Notes under the pieces: generated by a model | The model's input: only the letters and a program-made list of their open reading frames with translations | Databases searched by the model: none | What the model was told of the DNA's origin: nothing | NCBI RefSeq assembly: GCF_963678635.1 | Contig: NC_087071.1 | Coordinates: 21,607,194-21,667,193, forward strand | Length of the DNA: 60,000 nt | Source of the DNA: Symsagittifera roscoffensis | Taxonomy: Eukaryota > Xenacoelomorpha > Acoela > Convolutidae | Direction of reading: 5' to 3' | Program-made: the position numbers and the translations under genes | Shown here: in pieces, positions 10,161-21,976 of the stretch | Position numbering within the stretch: position 1 is the stretch's first letter | Layout of the letters: each line of letters starts with the position of its first letter

Positions 10161-10909
10161 ACACATTATAGAAAAAAACACTAAGCTATTAAAATCACGC
10201 ATAGACGCAATCCAAAAACTCCAGCCACCATCTAACAAAAAGAAAATCCAAGAATTTCTTGGAATGTTAAACTTCTCAAGTAAATATGTCCATAAAATGC
10301 AATTATACTTAAGACCATTCTATAATATTCTCAGACAACAAAATAATTTTGAATGGACAACAGAACACCAAACACGATTTGAAGAAATCAAAAAAATTTT
10401 CAGAGAAAGAATTTCAAACACAATTCCAGATTCCAATCAACCATTTTATGCAATGAAATGTGCGATGCTTCAAACTTTGGCATCGGTGCAGCACTGCTAC
10501 AGTTTCACAACGGAACAAACAAAATGAATCTCATATCAGCAAATTCTCGCTTATTTACATAAGCTGAATTAAGACTCTCTACTCTTATGAGAGAATGCAC
10601 AGCCATAATATATACTCTTACAGAAGAAGAATTTTTAATACTTGGATCAAAATATCCAACAGTTTTATTTACCTATTTTTTTTTCTATTCACACAAAAAT
10701 CGAATCCAAAGCATAGAATTTACAGAGTTCGATTAATTTTTATGAAATTTCCTAACTTACACATAGCGTGGACAGCAGGAAAAAACTTTGCACTACCGGA
10801 TACTCTTAGTAGAAATACACCAACTGAATTACTAACAAGAAAAACAACAGTTGAAATGCCACAAAATATTAACTTCTATCTTGAAAAAGATGAAACTTCA
10901 CTACGATAA
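10096..10909 (+). pseudogene. pol: RT connection and RNase H region of the Ty3/gypsy element
   Basis: 10096-10527 encodes the RT thumb/connection: KKIQEFLGMLNFSSKYVHKM is the conserved FLG-x-x-N/Y-hydrophobic motif, followed by NFEWTTEHQTRFEEIKK. The RNase H domain should start after about 10430 but is broken by stops. Its end is visible in 10740-10850, where HIAWTAGKNFALPDTLSRN is the characteristic end of a Ty3/gypsy RNase H (x-N-x-x-A-D/P-x-LSR). RNase H would degrade the RNA template. Frames change at about 10100 and 10530-10595. Confidence 0.75.
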
Positions 10910-11595
10910 GAAAGTAAATATGCAGTAAAAATTGATATAGATCAATCACAAATAAACAATCTACAGCATTTTCCACTATAATTAGATTGTCAAAGCAACC
11001 ACTATGAAATTGATTTACTAGGTACATCTACATTTAAACCAGTTCCATATTCAACTTGGATCAAAAACAATACTCAACAAAAACAAACTAGACAACAACC
11101 ACATAAAAAAGACCCATTTCCATGTCACAGTAGCCCTATCAAAGATAGAAAATGTAAATTTTTTTCTACCAACTACAGAAAACATTACACTAGAATTACT
11201 ACAAAAACATCACAATTTTGACCTAGTAATTAGACAACTAAAATTTTGGCACAAATACAAAACCAAACCAATTAAAGCTGATACCACACTTCTAGGAAAC
11301 AAAACACTTCTTAGATATTTTAGAAAATTTAAGAATACTTCTATAAACGAAAACACAGATATTTTAGAGTATCAAACACCTGATCTTAAGGTACCTTGTC
11401 TACTTTTAAGTATGATTTTAATAGCCTTCAATACTACGCCTACCCTACACAATTAGGGACACTCAGGATCAGCAAAAACATACTACAATTTTATTCAAAA
11501 TTTTTATTTTCCAAATGTCCCAATATGGATTAAAGTTTTATGCAACGATTGTATAACATGCCAATTAAATAAACCCTATCCAAATCAAGAACAAA
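10910..11595 (+). pseudogene. pol: spacer and integrase zinc-finger region of the Ty3/gypsy element
   Basis: Most of this stretch has stops in all frames. Around 11460-11570 the translation reads HSGSAKTYYNFIQNFYFP then CNDCITCQLNKP, the H..C2 part of the H2C2 integrase finger. It sits directly upstream of the integrase core, where it belongs. An in-frame TAG (11454-11456) precedes it. Confidence 0.65.
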
Positions 11596-12738
11596 TTGCA
11601 GAAAAACCATATGTTTGAAAGACAAAGTTTATATTTCAATCATAGAATCTCATTTGACACGAAAGGACCAATATCACCATCCTCAGAAGGAAACTCATAT
11701 ATAATGCTCATTGTTGACGCATTTACACACTACGTAGCACTCAACCCAGTGCCCCATTATAATGCTTATTATGCATATACAACACTCTACGAACACTGGA
11801 TAGCTAAATTCGGATTACCCGAAAAACTAGTCACAGACAATGGCACTGAATTTATTAATAACCAAACTATCACACTATGCCACCTATATAATATTAAAGA
11901 TAAACCACGTACATCTCACGCACTTTGGACAAATGGATGAGTCGAAGGTATGAACCGTTCACTACAGGAATATCTCAGATGTATCATTATTGGAATTGAC
12001 ACACGATACACTGAATGGGCAACAGATGTAAAATTATTCCCTTTATCCTATAATTCACAAATCGCAACAACACTAAAAATGTGACCATATGAAATGGTAT
12101 TTAACCAGAAACCACGAAAACCGATAATGTTTACAGCAAACGCCTCTAAAAACACACAAGGCTATTGTCAACCAATTAAAGATTCAATATGTTACAATTT
12201 ACCACTACATACCTACGATGAAGACCACTTTAATCACCCACATTTTTTAAAATTAGCTTCCGGTACATATACCGAATGGATTTTAAATAGAGATGAAAAT
12301 CACAATGAAAGTTATCAAAAAGTAACAAAAAAATTGTTACAAAGACAAAAAAACACCCAAATCAATTCACGATTCACACCAGCTACAGACTTAAAAGTAG
12401 GAAGATTTGTTTTAATTCCAAACTTTACAACACAAAAAGGAAGCTTCAAAAAATTACAACCACTCCAAAAAAAATCATATCAAATAATTGATAAAACCTC
12501 TGATGTAACATACAAACATATAGATTTAAACAAAAAAGAATTTGTTCAACATCGGAATAATCTATTACCCTATTACCCAAAAGGGTACGCACGCCGTGAA
12601 TTAGCTCAATTATATTCTTTCACAGGCTTAAAAAATTTTCAGAACAATTCAAACGTTAAACAAAATCAAAACGCTGACAAACACCCGACTCAAAAACCAG
12701 CCCAACAAGAAGAATTAATTCACCAAACACCCCCCTAA
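11596..12738 (+). pseudogene. pol: integrase core and C-terminal region of the Ty3/gypsy element
   Basis: The core begins with FNHRISFDTKGPISPSSEG (first catalytic D) and has KLVTDNGTEFINN (second D). A TGA at 11938-11940 then falls immediately before VEGMNRSLQEYLRC, which holds the catalytic E. Downstream a second stop (12082-12084) precedes the 12094-12738 segment. That segment carries a chromatin-binding-like C-terminal region (DLKVGRFVLIPNF, then KLQPLQKKSYQIIDKTSDVTYKH), similar to the GPY/F-type end of gypsy integrases, and a glutamine-rich tail. The domain is nearly complete, broken only by two nonsense codons. Confidence 0.85.
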
Positions 12739-13750
12739 ATTAGAAACTAAAACATCTCAACAAGAAGGAGAATATAGAAAACTGATCAAAACAATTTTAA
12801 CAGGATCAAAAAGAAAAGTCTGAACATAGAGAATCATCACGATTCCGAAATCAGCCACGAAAAAACTATAAATCATTCATTCCACAATCTAAACTAATAA
12901 AGAAACTTGGATTTCAAAGACCACTTTAATTTTAATAAAAAAATTCACCCCTTTTAAATAATTTTGAACACAGTATATTTTCTCATTTTCATGCTGAAAA
13001 ATCACTTGAACAAAATCAGCCAAAAGAAGTCTATCCGAATCATCACCTTTTTTAAACGACCCGACTTTATAAGCCGACAAATTTTAACCTTCAAGCGTAT
13101 CTATAGCTATAACTTCAAGATCTCCAGGTCAAAAATAGGCAAATTGCTACAAACGGACAACCGATATGAACAAAGTCTCAATATTACAACCCTCACCTAT
13201 CAAGTAGAACAAAGATCAACAATATTTTCCCATTTTAGACCTCAAAAACCCCCCAGCAAAATTATTCAATAAGCCTAAAGAACAAAATGAACAAGATCAT
13301 TTAGCCTAAAGTACAATTATCTCTTAGATACCCCCATTTATCCAAAAATTAAAAACAAAACTAGGAAGATCTTTCCGATACATAAAAATGCCCCTCAACA
13401 AAAATTGACAAAATCCAATCCAATTGTCAAAAAATCTATAAATAACTCGACCACATTCGAATTTAGCCTCAAAAATAGAAAATAAATCGGCAGAATGAAT
13501 CATTTCTTCAATGCTTTTTTCTGCGACGGTCAACAAATTTCAACGAATATTTTCAATCTTTCCCATAAAACTCTCTATCTTTTAAAAAATTTTTATTATA
13601 TTTTTAGCTGACACCTTAAAAATTTTAATAATCGTTTAAATAATTTTTTGCAACCTTTTTCTAATCTTTCATTCCCTATTCCAAATCTATATAAATCTTT
13701 CCAAAATTCCTGATCAACTCCACATGTACGATAATTCAATAATTATTTAA
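12739..13750 (+). other. A-rich region between integrase and pre-env, no intact gene
   Basis: This is about 1 kb of low-G sequence with short open frames only. It probably represents decayed element sequence (end of pol, or env leader). I see no recognisable domain. Homopolymer-rich T/A blocks occur at 13560-13640. Confidence 0.4.
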
Positions 13751-13963
13751 ATGTTTCAAAACCTATTTAGTAGAACCGATGTTTTTCTACTTTTCATACT
13801 TTTTATCACATTTTTAACATCACTCATAATGACAATATCAAACAAGTTAATCATCACATTCGCATTAGCAACAATTCTTGTAATTCTTTTTATTGAAGAA
13901 TACTACAACAAACTGAAGTCTCTTCATAAAAATTCATCTCTGAAATTTTTTCAAATTTCCTAA
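13751..13963 (+). CDS. short hydrophobic ORF in the pre-env region
   Basis: A 70-codon frame from an ATG encodes two adjacent hydrophobic stretches: FLLFILFITFLTSLIM (about residues 12-27) and IITFALATILVILFI (about 34-48). Charged residues (EEYYNKLKSLHKN) follow. It could be a small two-pass membrane protein or a signal/transmembrane part of a broken env gene. Its position between integrase and the env-like ORF favours the latter. No homologue is recognised. Confidence 0.4.
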   Translation: MFQNLFSRTDVFLLFILFITFLTSLIMTISNKLIITFALATILVILFIEEYYNKLKSLHKNSSLKFFQIS

Positions 13964-14592
13964 TCAACAATCCCCACACCAGTCCCCACCGACATCATCC
14001 CAAGAAAAACCAAAAACACCAACAAATACCCAAAAATCCCCAATCATCTACTTACTTCGTTTCAAGACAACCCATATACCTTTGAAGAAAGACACGCACG
14101 ATTATCTGAAACACTAGAACCAGTCGTTCGCCACAAACCTTTGAGCGAACTACAATACGAGCCAACATATAACATATACCTCCTCTCCATCAAGACCTTA
14201 ATAGAGTAAGACACATAAGCCAAAATCAAAATACACTTGAAACAAACAGACAAATTGTACACCCGAGACGAAACAGAAATTTTCAAACTCCCAGAGCTCA
14301 TTTTAATATACCTCAATCACCAACACCAAATCCCTTAGAATTTTCAAGTAGCACACTTCCAGATACTCCAACAATTGCTTCGCACTAAGGCACATCGAAT
14401 ATACCATCAGACTACTTAGGTTCAACTCCCACACAGAACAAATTCGAGAAAACCTTTTTAACCCCCCGCATCTACAGAACGTCTTTCATATTGGGCGACA
14501 GGCACCTACTCTCAAATTGAACCAAAATTAGTCAACGACCCAATTGACGCTTCATCTGATACAACACTATCGACATTACCAGAAACACTTTC

Positions 14593-15068
14593 CCTTCCTT
14601 CAACACCTTCTCTAAGTCAAATATCACAAACACTTTTTCCCCTAAATTTTCCTACGAATCTTGATTCTCGATATGAAGAACAATCACAACGTTGTACACC
14701 TAAATTCCGACAAAAAGAAAAACTATATACTCACACCATATCCAACATTAATGCAACCATTAAAAAAGATTTTTTCCTGGAAGATTTTTTCCTGGAAGTA
14801 TTAGAGCCATTGCCCGCAACCCAAATATCGATTTACAATCGATCGGCATATACTCTAACTCAGACATACAACACCACATTCGTACTCAACAAGTTCAGTA
14901 ACTACTTACAAAAATGGACAAAATACAAAGACAACCAATAGATCAAAATCTACGATAACTCCCTTCCTTCAACACCTTCTCTAAGTCAAATATCATCAAC
15001 ACTTCTTCCCCTAAATTTTCCTACAAATCTTGATTCTCGATATCAAGAACAATCATCAAATAGTACAC
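14593..15068 (+). repeat. misplaced env fragment flanked by a 100-bp direct repeat
   Basis: CTTCCTTCAACACCTTCTCT begins at about 14593 and again at about 14961, and each copy extends about 100 bases with roughly 90% identity. Between them (about 14693-14958) lies a sequence matching 17085-17335 in the env-like gene (both contain CACACCATATCCAACATTAA and CAATCGATCGGC). The inner fragment also has a 15-base tandem duplication, ATTTTTTCCTGGAAG, twice at about 14767-14797. Confidence 0.85.
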
Positions 15069-15069
15069 C

Positions 15070-15880
15070 CCTACAATTAGATTGGAATACATTCGTAGTA
15101 CTTCCTCCATTATTTAGTCAACATCAAGAAAGTAGCAGATTACACAACTGGAAACTAAATAGATTACCTTATAGACACGATATCCACAAAGATATACAAG
15201 AACTTAACATACAAATACTTCAACAAAACAGTCTAACACTCAAATTCGAAATTACAGTAAGACTAAATAATATCGTTCAAAATCAATTTCCAGTAGCTCC
15301 TCCAAATATAACAGCTCAATCTTTACCCTCCCCATTTATAACAACAGAAATAATATACAAATACGATAGATATACTAAGAAGACAATCGGATACATAGCC
15401 TTTTATAACCCGTATTCAGGATTATCATACACATGTATATTCTAAAGATACTGAAATTTCAACACCTTCTTTTTCTTATTTTTTCCGAATCAAATCACAA
15501 CCCTTCTCCTCGCACAGGACCTCAAGATTTACTAGTAACACATTATGATTGGGAAGAAAATGAACAAAAAACACTATATAAATATGCAATAAATCAAGTA
15601 ACACAATGTGAATCCGAACCAGAAGCTATAGAAACGACAAATATAATATCTACACTATAATCAAAAGCCCGAGCGACAACACGATCAGAATATAAATTCA
15701 CAGCAATTTTTTCTCGAAAAGAAAGAAAATTGTTTACAAGTCTCAAACGGAAATAAAAATAGATTAGATCAAGAACCTTTCTATCAAAGCAATATCAAAA
15801 GACTTTGTAAAAATGAACTTCTTAGAATAAAAATAACATCAAACAAAAACACAAACAGGAAATCAAAAAACTTTCAAGTT
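15070..15880 (+). pseudogene. pre-env coding remnants
   Basis: Open pieces in changing frames cover this stretch; the longest is 15433-15660 (75 codons, with THYDWEENEQKTLYKYAIN). The sequence keeps the A-rich bias of the element. It lies directly upstream of the env-like gene and may be its N-terminal part. No signal peptide or domain can be assigned with confidence. Confidence 0.4.
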
Positions 15881-17996
15881 ATCACATAATCAGCACACCA
15901 AGCAGAACTTGAAAAACATCAAAGCCACATCCGAACAGACGATAAATACCCATACAATGGCGCACACGGAAGGTTAACTTATGATCTTCACGATAACAAT
16001 TGGATACCACGCATTGGAATAAACAACCCCTCAAACTGCAAAGCAGACACAAAAAATAAAGGATATCAAGAAATAATGTATTTTGATTGGAAAATACAAC
16101 TTGAAAAAGTACAACTAACACGAGATCTAAACGAGGACACTATAAATTACCAAGGAACCAGACTACCTTGCAAAAATGACCAAGAATATTGTGATCCTAC
16201 TACTCGGACACAACCAACAATTGTCTGGTTTCCTGAAGACGCTTGTACCACATTTCAAGTAGCAAAAATACACGCCAGAATGATAAAATTCCATAGAAAA
16301 TTTTTTGTTGTATCCATCCATTAAGAAAACGTAAATTCTGGAAAAATTACACATAGCAATTTTGAATTCAAAAACATTCATAACATAGAAAACAAATTAA
16401 CACGCTTCCAAATTATCTAGAAACAGAAATAGCATGTAAAAACAATAAACCACTCTATAAAACACAATACTCCGAAATTATTGTTGAATATGAACAAGGT
16501 TTCAAATTGAAAACTGGAAAAGTCACAAAAAACCCACATGCAACACATCATACTCCAAAAGATGGAAGCTCATACATCCCAGTAAACCACCTGAAACCTC
16601 AGGAAACATTGGTGGAAAAATAAAACCACAAGATAAAGATAGTACACGCATACAAGAATTATCGCTGATGAATAACACTCATTTTGGCGCAATGACATAC
16701 ACTTAGATTTGAAAGTAGAATACACGATACGCAGAATTTTTCAAGAAAAACCATTATCAGAATTAGAAACACTACATCAATAATGTGAATTTGAAAGAAC
16801 ACAAATTCTACAATGACTCGCACTAGCAGTTCTAAAAAAACCATATGCAGGACATTTATTATCCGGAAACAGATCAAATTTTCTTGACTATGAAGGAAAC
16901 ATTTTATGGTATTACACTTGCATCAAAAAAGTATCAGCTTTATATGTGTTTGAAGACAAACGATTCTTTAAAAAAAATCCCAATTTTCTACAAAAATAAA
17001 GTACATTTTGTTGATACACTTTCACGAAGAACCTATTTTTGGGACACAGCAGTTCCATGTGGATCAGAAAATAGTCACAACGTCGTACAACAAAATCTCG
17101 ACAAAGACAAAAACTATCTACTCACACCATATCCAACATTAATGCAAGCATTAGAAAAGTTTTTTTCCTGAAAGTAATAGAGCCATTGCCCGCAACCCAA
17201 ATATCGATTTGCAATCGATCGGCGTATACTCTAAATCAGACATACAACACCACATTCGTACACAGCAATTTCAGGAATTACTTAAAAAAATGGACACAAT
17301 ACAAAGACAATCATTAGATCAAAATCTACGATAACTTGCAGAAACAGTAAGCTTTTCAGATATTTACGCACAAGACTTCAGTGGATATTTTAAAGACATT
17401 AAAGATTAAATTTATTTAAACGGCGAAAAACATTGACCATAATTTATTTCACCAATTAATATCTTTGTTTTTGTCAATTTGAAAAACGAACTTTTAGCCT
17501 TTCTAGGATGGCCCTACTACATCTTAGAAAGACTGAGTATATTATACGCAATGTTTATTTTATTGGATTTCTTTTCTCCGTGTTAAAAGGAATCTATAAC
17601 ACATGCGCAATTCATATACAAGCAAACCGACAAGCAAGCGTAGCACGTATACTTTTTGCAGGAGTTTTTGGTATTTTCTCTACATCAATAAAAAAATACT
17701 TTTAGATGCACAAATAAAAGAATACAATACAAAAATATCAACTACACCAAATACATATGACAAATCACAAAACATTGAAATTGCAATACCCACAGCACCA
17801 CAATTACCAAACTTAAATCATAACCATTCCTTATCATTAGTAGCACGAAATTTTCGAAATTTAGCCCTCACAAATATTATATCTTCAAGACCTAGTTATA
17901 CGCAAATCCCAGTTCACCATATAGTAACACAACAATCCCAAAATGACGAAACATATGAGCAAATAATCGAACAACCACACACCACGAATTTTTGAT
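15881..17996 (+). pseudogene. env: env-like gene of the Ty3/gypsy element (broken)
   Basis: The readable segments are 16076-16324 (cysteine-containing ectodomain part with LPCKNDQEYCDPTT and WFPEDACTTFQVAK), 16845-17171 (LSRRTYFWDTAVPCG), 17508-17705 and 17603-17995. Near 17480-17600 is a membrane-associated stretch (LAFLGWPYYILERLS then MFILLGFL-like residues split across frames), followed by a short cytoplasmic-type tail. This order (cysteine-rich ectodomain, one membrane anchor near the C-terminus) is what is expected of a retroviral-type envelope glycoprotein. Stops and frame changes occur throughout (for example 16322-16324, 17169-17171, 17703-17705), so no envelope protein could be made. 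Assignment is by layout and by resemblance to Tor envelope proteins as I remember them. Confidence 0.6.
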
Positions 17997-18153
17997 CTGA
18001 GAACAACCATTTCTTTAGCCCACGACGAGCCGCCTAGTAGGATCCCTTCACCGCTCAATTTCCTACCCAGCCATTCTCCAAAATCCTATCCCCATCATCC
18101 CAATTTTTGCTATCTCACCACCTGAATCAACCCATTTTAACACATCATCCGGC
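17997..18153 (+). other. env to ORF-X spacer
   Basis: This is a short non-coding stretch between the stop of the env-like segment and the ATG at 18154. It contains the only relatively G/C-rich patch nearby (CCCACGACGAGCCGCCTAG). No promoter motif is recognised. Confidence 0.35.
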
Positions 18154-18723
18154 ATGGATTCTGATACTAATTCGAACATCACAATGTTTCACACAATTTC
18201 ACAATTCGAAAATTCAGATCTTGAAACATCAGATGGATTCGATAATTCAGAACCCAGCCCATCTACATATTCTCAAACCCCCTTTCAATCCATCCACAAC
18301 CAAGCCAGAAATGAATCCCACTCTACTACCTCTCATATTTCCCAATTAACAACCACATACTCTCCCTTCAGAAATGAACGCTCCAACAACAGTTTCCCAG
18401 ATAACACACAGATATCATATGAACTAAACAATCTAATAACACTCAAACAACAGTTACAACACCCTCAAACCCTAACCATTCATCAACAATCATCATCCAT
18501 AACATCATCGAATCCAGCAACTACCACACCCTCTTCAGATTATACCCCTTCTCTAGCCCAATCTTCAATATCAAATCAATCATCATCTAGTACTAACCGC
18601 TCTTACAGATCTTCCAAAAAAAAATTTCCCAAGCACCCATTTCCCTCTAAACACGGAACAGCACGAGAATACATAAATCACCCTGACCACACAAATACTA
18701 CCGAATTCCTTCAACTATTTTAA
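18154..18723 (+). CDS. unrecognised intact ORF downstream of env (ORF-X), Ser/Thr/Asn-rich
   Basis: This 189-codon ORF from ATG to TAA is the longest uninterrupted reading frame between the pre-env region and the end of the element. The product is dominated by S, T, N, Q and P, has no membrane segment, and carries a basic cluster RSSKKKFPKHPFPSKHG at about residues 150-166 that could bind nucleic acid or act as a nuclear signal. After the TAA the same frame stays open for about 54 more codons (to the stop near 18884), so the natural protein may be longer. Sitting 3' of env, it occupies the position of accessory genes in complex retroviruses, but I do not recognise it and infer no function. 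Confidence 0.55.
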   Translation: MDSDTNSNITMFHTISQFENSDLETSDGFDNSEPSPSTYSQTPFQSIHNQARNESHSTTSHISQLTTTYSPFRNERSNNSFPDNTQISYELNNLITLKQQLQHPQTLTIHQQSSSITSSNPATTTPSSDYTPSLAQSSISNQSSSSTNRSYRSSKKKFPKHPFPSKHGTAREYINHPDHTNTTEFLQLF

Positions 18724-19745
18724 ACCTCCTTCCCCCAATATACATACGCCTATTCCGACCCTAACCACGAACAACTAAACTGTGTCGATGAGCACGTATT
18801 AATCCCCACACTCCATTGGAAATCATATTATCATTTCTCAAACCCATTTTGTTTATCACTAATTAACAGACCACAAGAAATATAAAAATGTAACTATACC
18901 GACTAACTACAGCACTAACCCCTCGTCAATTCATACACGTAGGATACAAGAACTTATTAAAAATGTTCACCGCACCCCGAGCTAACCATTATTCTATCGA
19001 TGATTACGATCATCACCTTATCCGACCTAACCAAGATCAATTCCTTGACGACAATAAATTTGCTAACCCGCAACTAACAGAAAAATTTTTTTATTCGAAC
19101 ACCTTACACATTCACCCTCAGCTCTTTAGATAAAAAACATGATCACATCATCTCGGAAGCACTTTTGGGATATTCAAGCATATGAATCCAATTACGACAA
19201 ATCTGAAACTTTTTCACTAACCTTCCATTTTCTCACACTCAAAGAACGTGATTTGCATTGTTCGCACGACATCATGTTTCGTACTAAACAGACATACCTA
19301 CACTTATTATAGATTCATACACAATCATTATGACTTGCACACACCATCACGACCACCTCATCATTGATATTACTTCAATAACTCCAAATACACATCACCG
19401 TTTTTTCTTAACTACACATATTGCATTAAAGATACTAACTTTCAAGGCATCCATCGCAACTATGATCCCATCACCCAGATGATTATATTTTGTCCTCTAA
19501 CCAAAACCTTCAATGTAGAAGAATCCCGCCCAATAATTGTTCCAAATGAATACCTAAAACCCGTCAAAGTTTCACTTTTAGAATTTAAACACAATACTAA
19601 ATATAATCACAAATTTTTTAACCTCATTCAAAACAAAACTTATGAATTTTCAGTTGGCACCGAAGAACTAAAAACCATCAGAGCACTTCAATTGCTTTGG
19701 CCACTACTTCAAACTAAAAACATCATTCGCATGTTAGCAAAATGA
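18724..19745 (+). pseudogene. continuation of ORF-X in several frames
   Basis: After the TAA at 18721 the frame continues (TSFPQYTYAYSDPNHEQLNC...) to about 18884. A frame-3 segment (TPRQFIHVGYKNLLKMF, HHLIRPNQDQFLDDNKF) then runs to about 19130. A last open piece lies at 19479-19745 (FKHNTKYNHKFFNLIQNKTY, KTIRALQLLWPLLQ). Together this suggests one ancestral gene of roughly 500 codons downstream of env, now broken by stops and frame changes. No family is recognised. Confidence 0.4.
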
Positions 19746-19805
19746 CTAACCACATCTGAAGCCATCCACGACGTTTTTTTCCATGGATTCTTTCCCGACA
19801 ATTAG

Positions 19806-19889
19806 GTAAATATGAACTGAATAATTTAAACTAACAAATTCGAAATGAAACTAACAATTCTTTCTAAATGTTTTTTTCTTTTTCTTTAG
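19806..19889 (+). other. intron-like segment near the 3' end of the element
   Basis: ATTAG/GTAAAT at 19805/19806 is a good 5' splice site. It is followed 84 bases later by a pyrimidine tract (TTTTTTTCTTTTTCTTTAG) ending at 19889. The length fits the short introns elsewhere in the window. It could be used for subgenomic transcripts of the element, or be chance. Confidence 0.4.
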
Positions 19890-21399
19890 TCTTCAGATCA
19901 CAATCATCTACAAACAGAAAAGCCAAATCAAAAATAGATACTTTTTCATTATTTATAAACTTCTATTAACAAACCGCAATTAAAAAACTGCAAAGCAGTA
20001 AAATTTCTTCCCAGCAGTAGTAAGTTAAAATATAAATTCTTTTCGCCAATGTAGTAAATCTAATTACATTGAAAATAAATTAATATTTTCAACCCCCACA
20101 AAGTAGTAGTAAATTTATACAAATGAAAGCAGTACTAACCTTTCTAAAGACGCTTCTTTAGAACATTCACTCGCCCACAATTCCATCCATAATCGCACTG
20201 CTCACCCACGACGAATTGTTTAAAACAATGAATTTCAAGTTTTAACTTTCACTGATAACAACTCTAACAAGTATTAACAAGTTTCTAATTTTCCTTTAAC
20301 CCGGTTGGAAAGGAATTATATACTAATCCAAACAAACCAACGCAGCTTACTAAACACCATAAACCAGAACCTAACAGCATGACTAAGAAAAGAAAGCCCA
20401 CGGTACCCAAACCGGATTAAACCAGCTTAAGAACTGGATAAATTATTCTTTTGAAGACTATTGATAAGTCCAAAAAAGAAAGAATAAAACACAAAAAGTC
20501 GAAAGACAAACCCAAACCAAACAGTTTGATTTTTGAGAAAAGGACACAAGCAAAACAACAAAAGGAAAAACCAGTATTAAATACAAAATAAAAGATTAAC
20601 ACAAAACAGGACCCCACAAAAAACTAGCATGAAATCATACCCTACACCTGGCCTAAACCACCAGAAAGGACGTCCTGAGCATGCTCTATAGCCGGCCTAA
20701 CCCACCGTGCTAGAACCACGCTTTGTGACTCACTCTTTTTTTTTGATGAGAGCTACTCAAGGGTGAGTAACTCTTCAAAAATAACAGAATTAAATAAAAC
20801 GCTTTTGCGATAAGAACTAATAAAAGATCTTAACTAAAAACAGAACTAACAAACAATTTGTATATGTACATGATATAATGCAGTATATAGATTTCACACA
20901 GCCCAAAAGACGAGCATCAAGGAACTAGACGACCCCATCACACTCAAACTACAGAATGGCTGAACACAACCGATATGCCGCCTACAATCACAACTCAAAG
21001 GATTTGAAGTACGACTTGGCATCGTAGCAAAGGACTTCCATTGAATCAGACCAATGGCCACCTCGATGTTCAAGTATACGTACAGCTCCGAGTTACAAGG
21101 CACCCCCTCCAAACTCAAACTTCACGCCATTCCAAACAAGATCGAAACACAGTTCTCTACCAAAAAAGTACAAACAATCATAACAAACCCTTTCGTAATC
21201 AGATTGACTTCCAGAAAACAACAGCAACAGTTGGCGGTCACAGTCGTTGTTGAATAACAACTTGATATTGACAATTCCAGCTTCCTGGAGCTTCCTTTTC
21301 CAAGAACGGAACAGAAATGATGCTCGCGACATACAAACGAACATCATCCATCCTCCATTACAGATAAATGTCAAATAACAAAAACTCTGTAAACCCCGG
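19890..21399. other. 3' end region of the Ty3/gypsy element and flank, no gene
   Basis: A-rich sequence continues to about 20300 with GTAGTA-type short repeats (20010-20130). From 20640 composition becomes more balanced. AATAAAACGC at 20794 could be a poly(A) signal. The short open frames at 20894-21419 on both strands overlap each other and carry no recognisable domain. LTR sequences should lie here if the element was complete, but I could not match them to the 5' end. Confidence 0.4.
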
Positions 21400-21765
21400 G
21401 TAGGTGGAAGCAGATCCAAACTATATTTTATTATTGGTTATTATTTAGATTTTTTATCCCTATAAAATATTGAATACTAGCCAATCATACCAATCATACT
21501 CCATCAAACTAACAACCCACTTATTTGTAAGTGCTGAAACTACTTGTAATTTCGGCACCAGAGAGATTTGAATTTAACTTAGAAATAGTTGCTTTCTCCA
21601 AGAGACTGACTCGTAACAAAACCAGTATGCTCTAGATCTATTGAGACTAAGAGATATAAGAGTAAGATTAAGATCGGTATAAGACTAAGAAATGGCACGA
21701 ATCTATCCGGCCGAAAATAAGATAGCGTGACGAGCAGACGGTGTACCCTATCTGAAAAAGAGCCC
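21400..21765 (-). repeat. interspersed repeat family B, copy 1
   Basis: The reverse complement matches 38300-38660 and 43395-43775. Shared words include AGGGTACACCGTCTGCTCG, TTCAGCACTTACAAA and GTGGGTTGTTAGTTTGAT. The copies share about 350 bases. No coding capacity is evident; the class is unknown. Confidence 0.8.
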
Positions 21766-21976
21766 ATAAAATTGATGCTTATGTGAGGTAAAGAAAAAAG
21801 AGCCTCAAGTTGCATTATGACAATGTTATTTTACTGTTTAAAATTTGAATTTTAAATGTGGGTGGGGGAGGGTGAAAAAGAGCCCAACCTGGCAACTGTG
21901 ATCAGATTGACTTGTTATTCATACTTCACATCGCAACATAGCCGTCCGTAATAACTCGTCAAAAAGCATAGAAAAC

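Larger units (their letters stand above)
6576..19745 (+). mobile_element. env-bearing Ty3/gypsy-like retrotransposon, decayed (Tor-like)
   Basis: The order gag, protease, RT, RNase H, integrase, env-like, extra ORF is read on one strand over about 13 kb. The strand is markedly rich in A and poor in G throughout, unlike the flanking BEL element. Every long gene is interrupted by stops or frameshifts. The layout and gag/env character recall the Tor elements described from Oikopleura dioica; that comparison is from memory, not from a search. LTRs were not identified, so the outer limits are approximate; the element may reach about 20300. Confidence 0.8.

Noticed and set aside
20894-21419. Cluster of ORFs of 66-108 codons on both strands
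   Set aside because: They lie opposite each other in a repeat-rich region with no recognisable motifs; probably chance.
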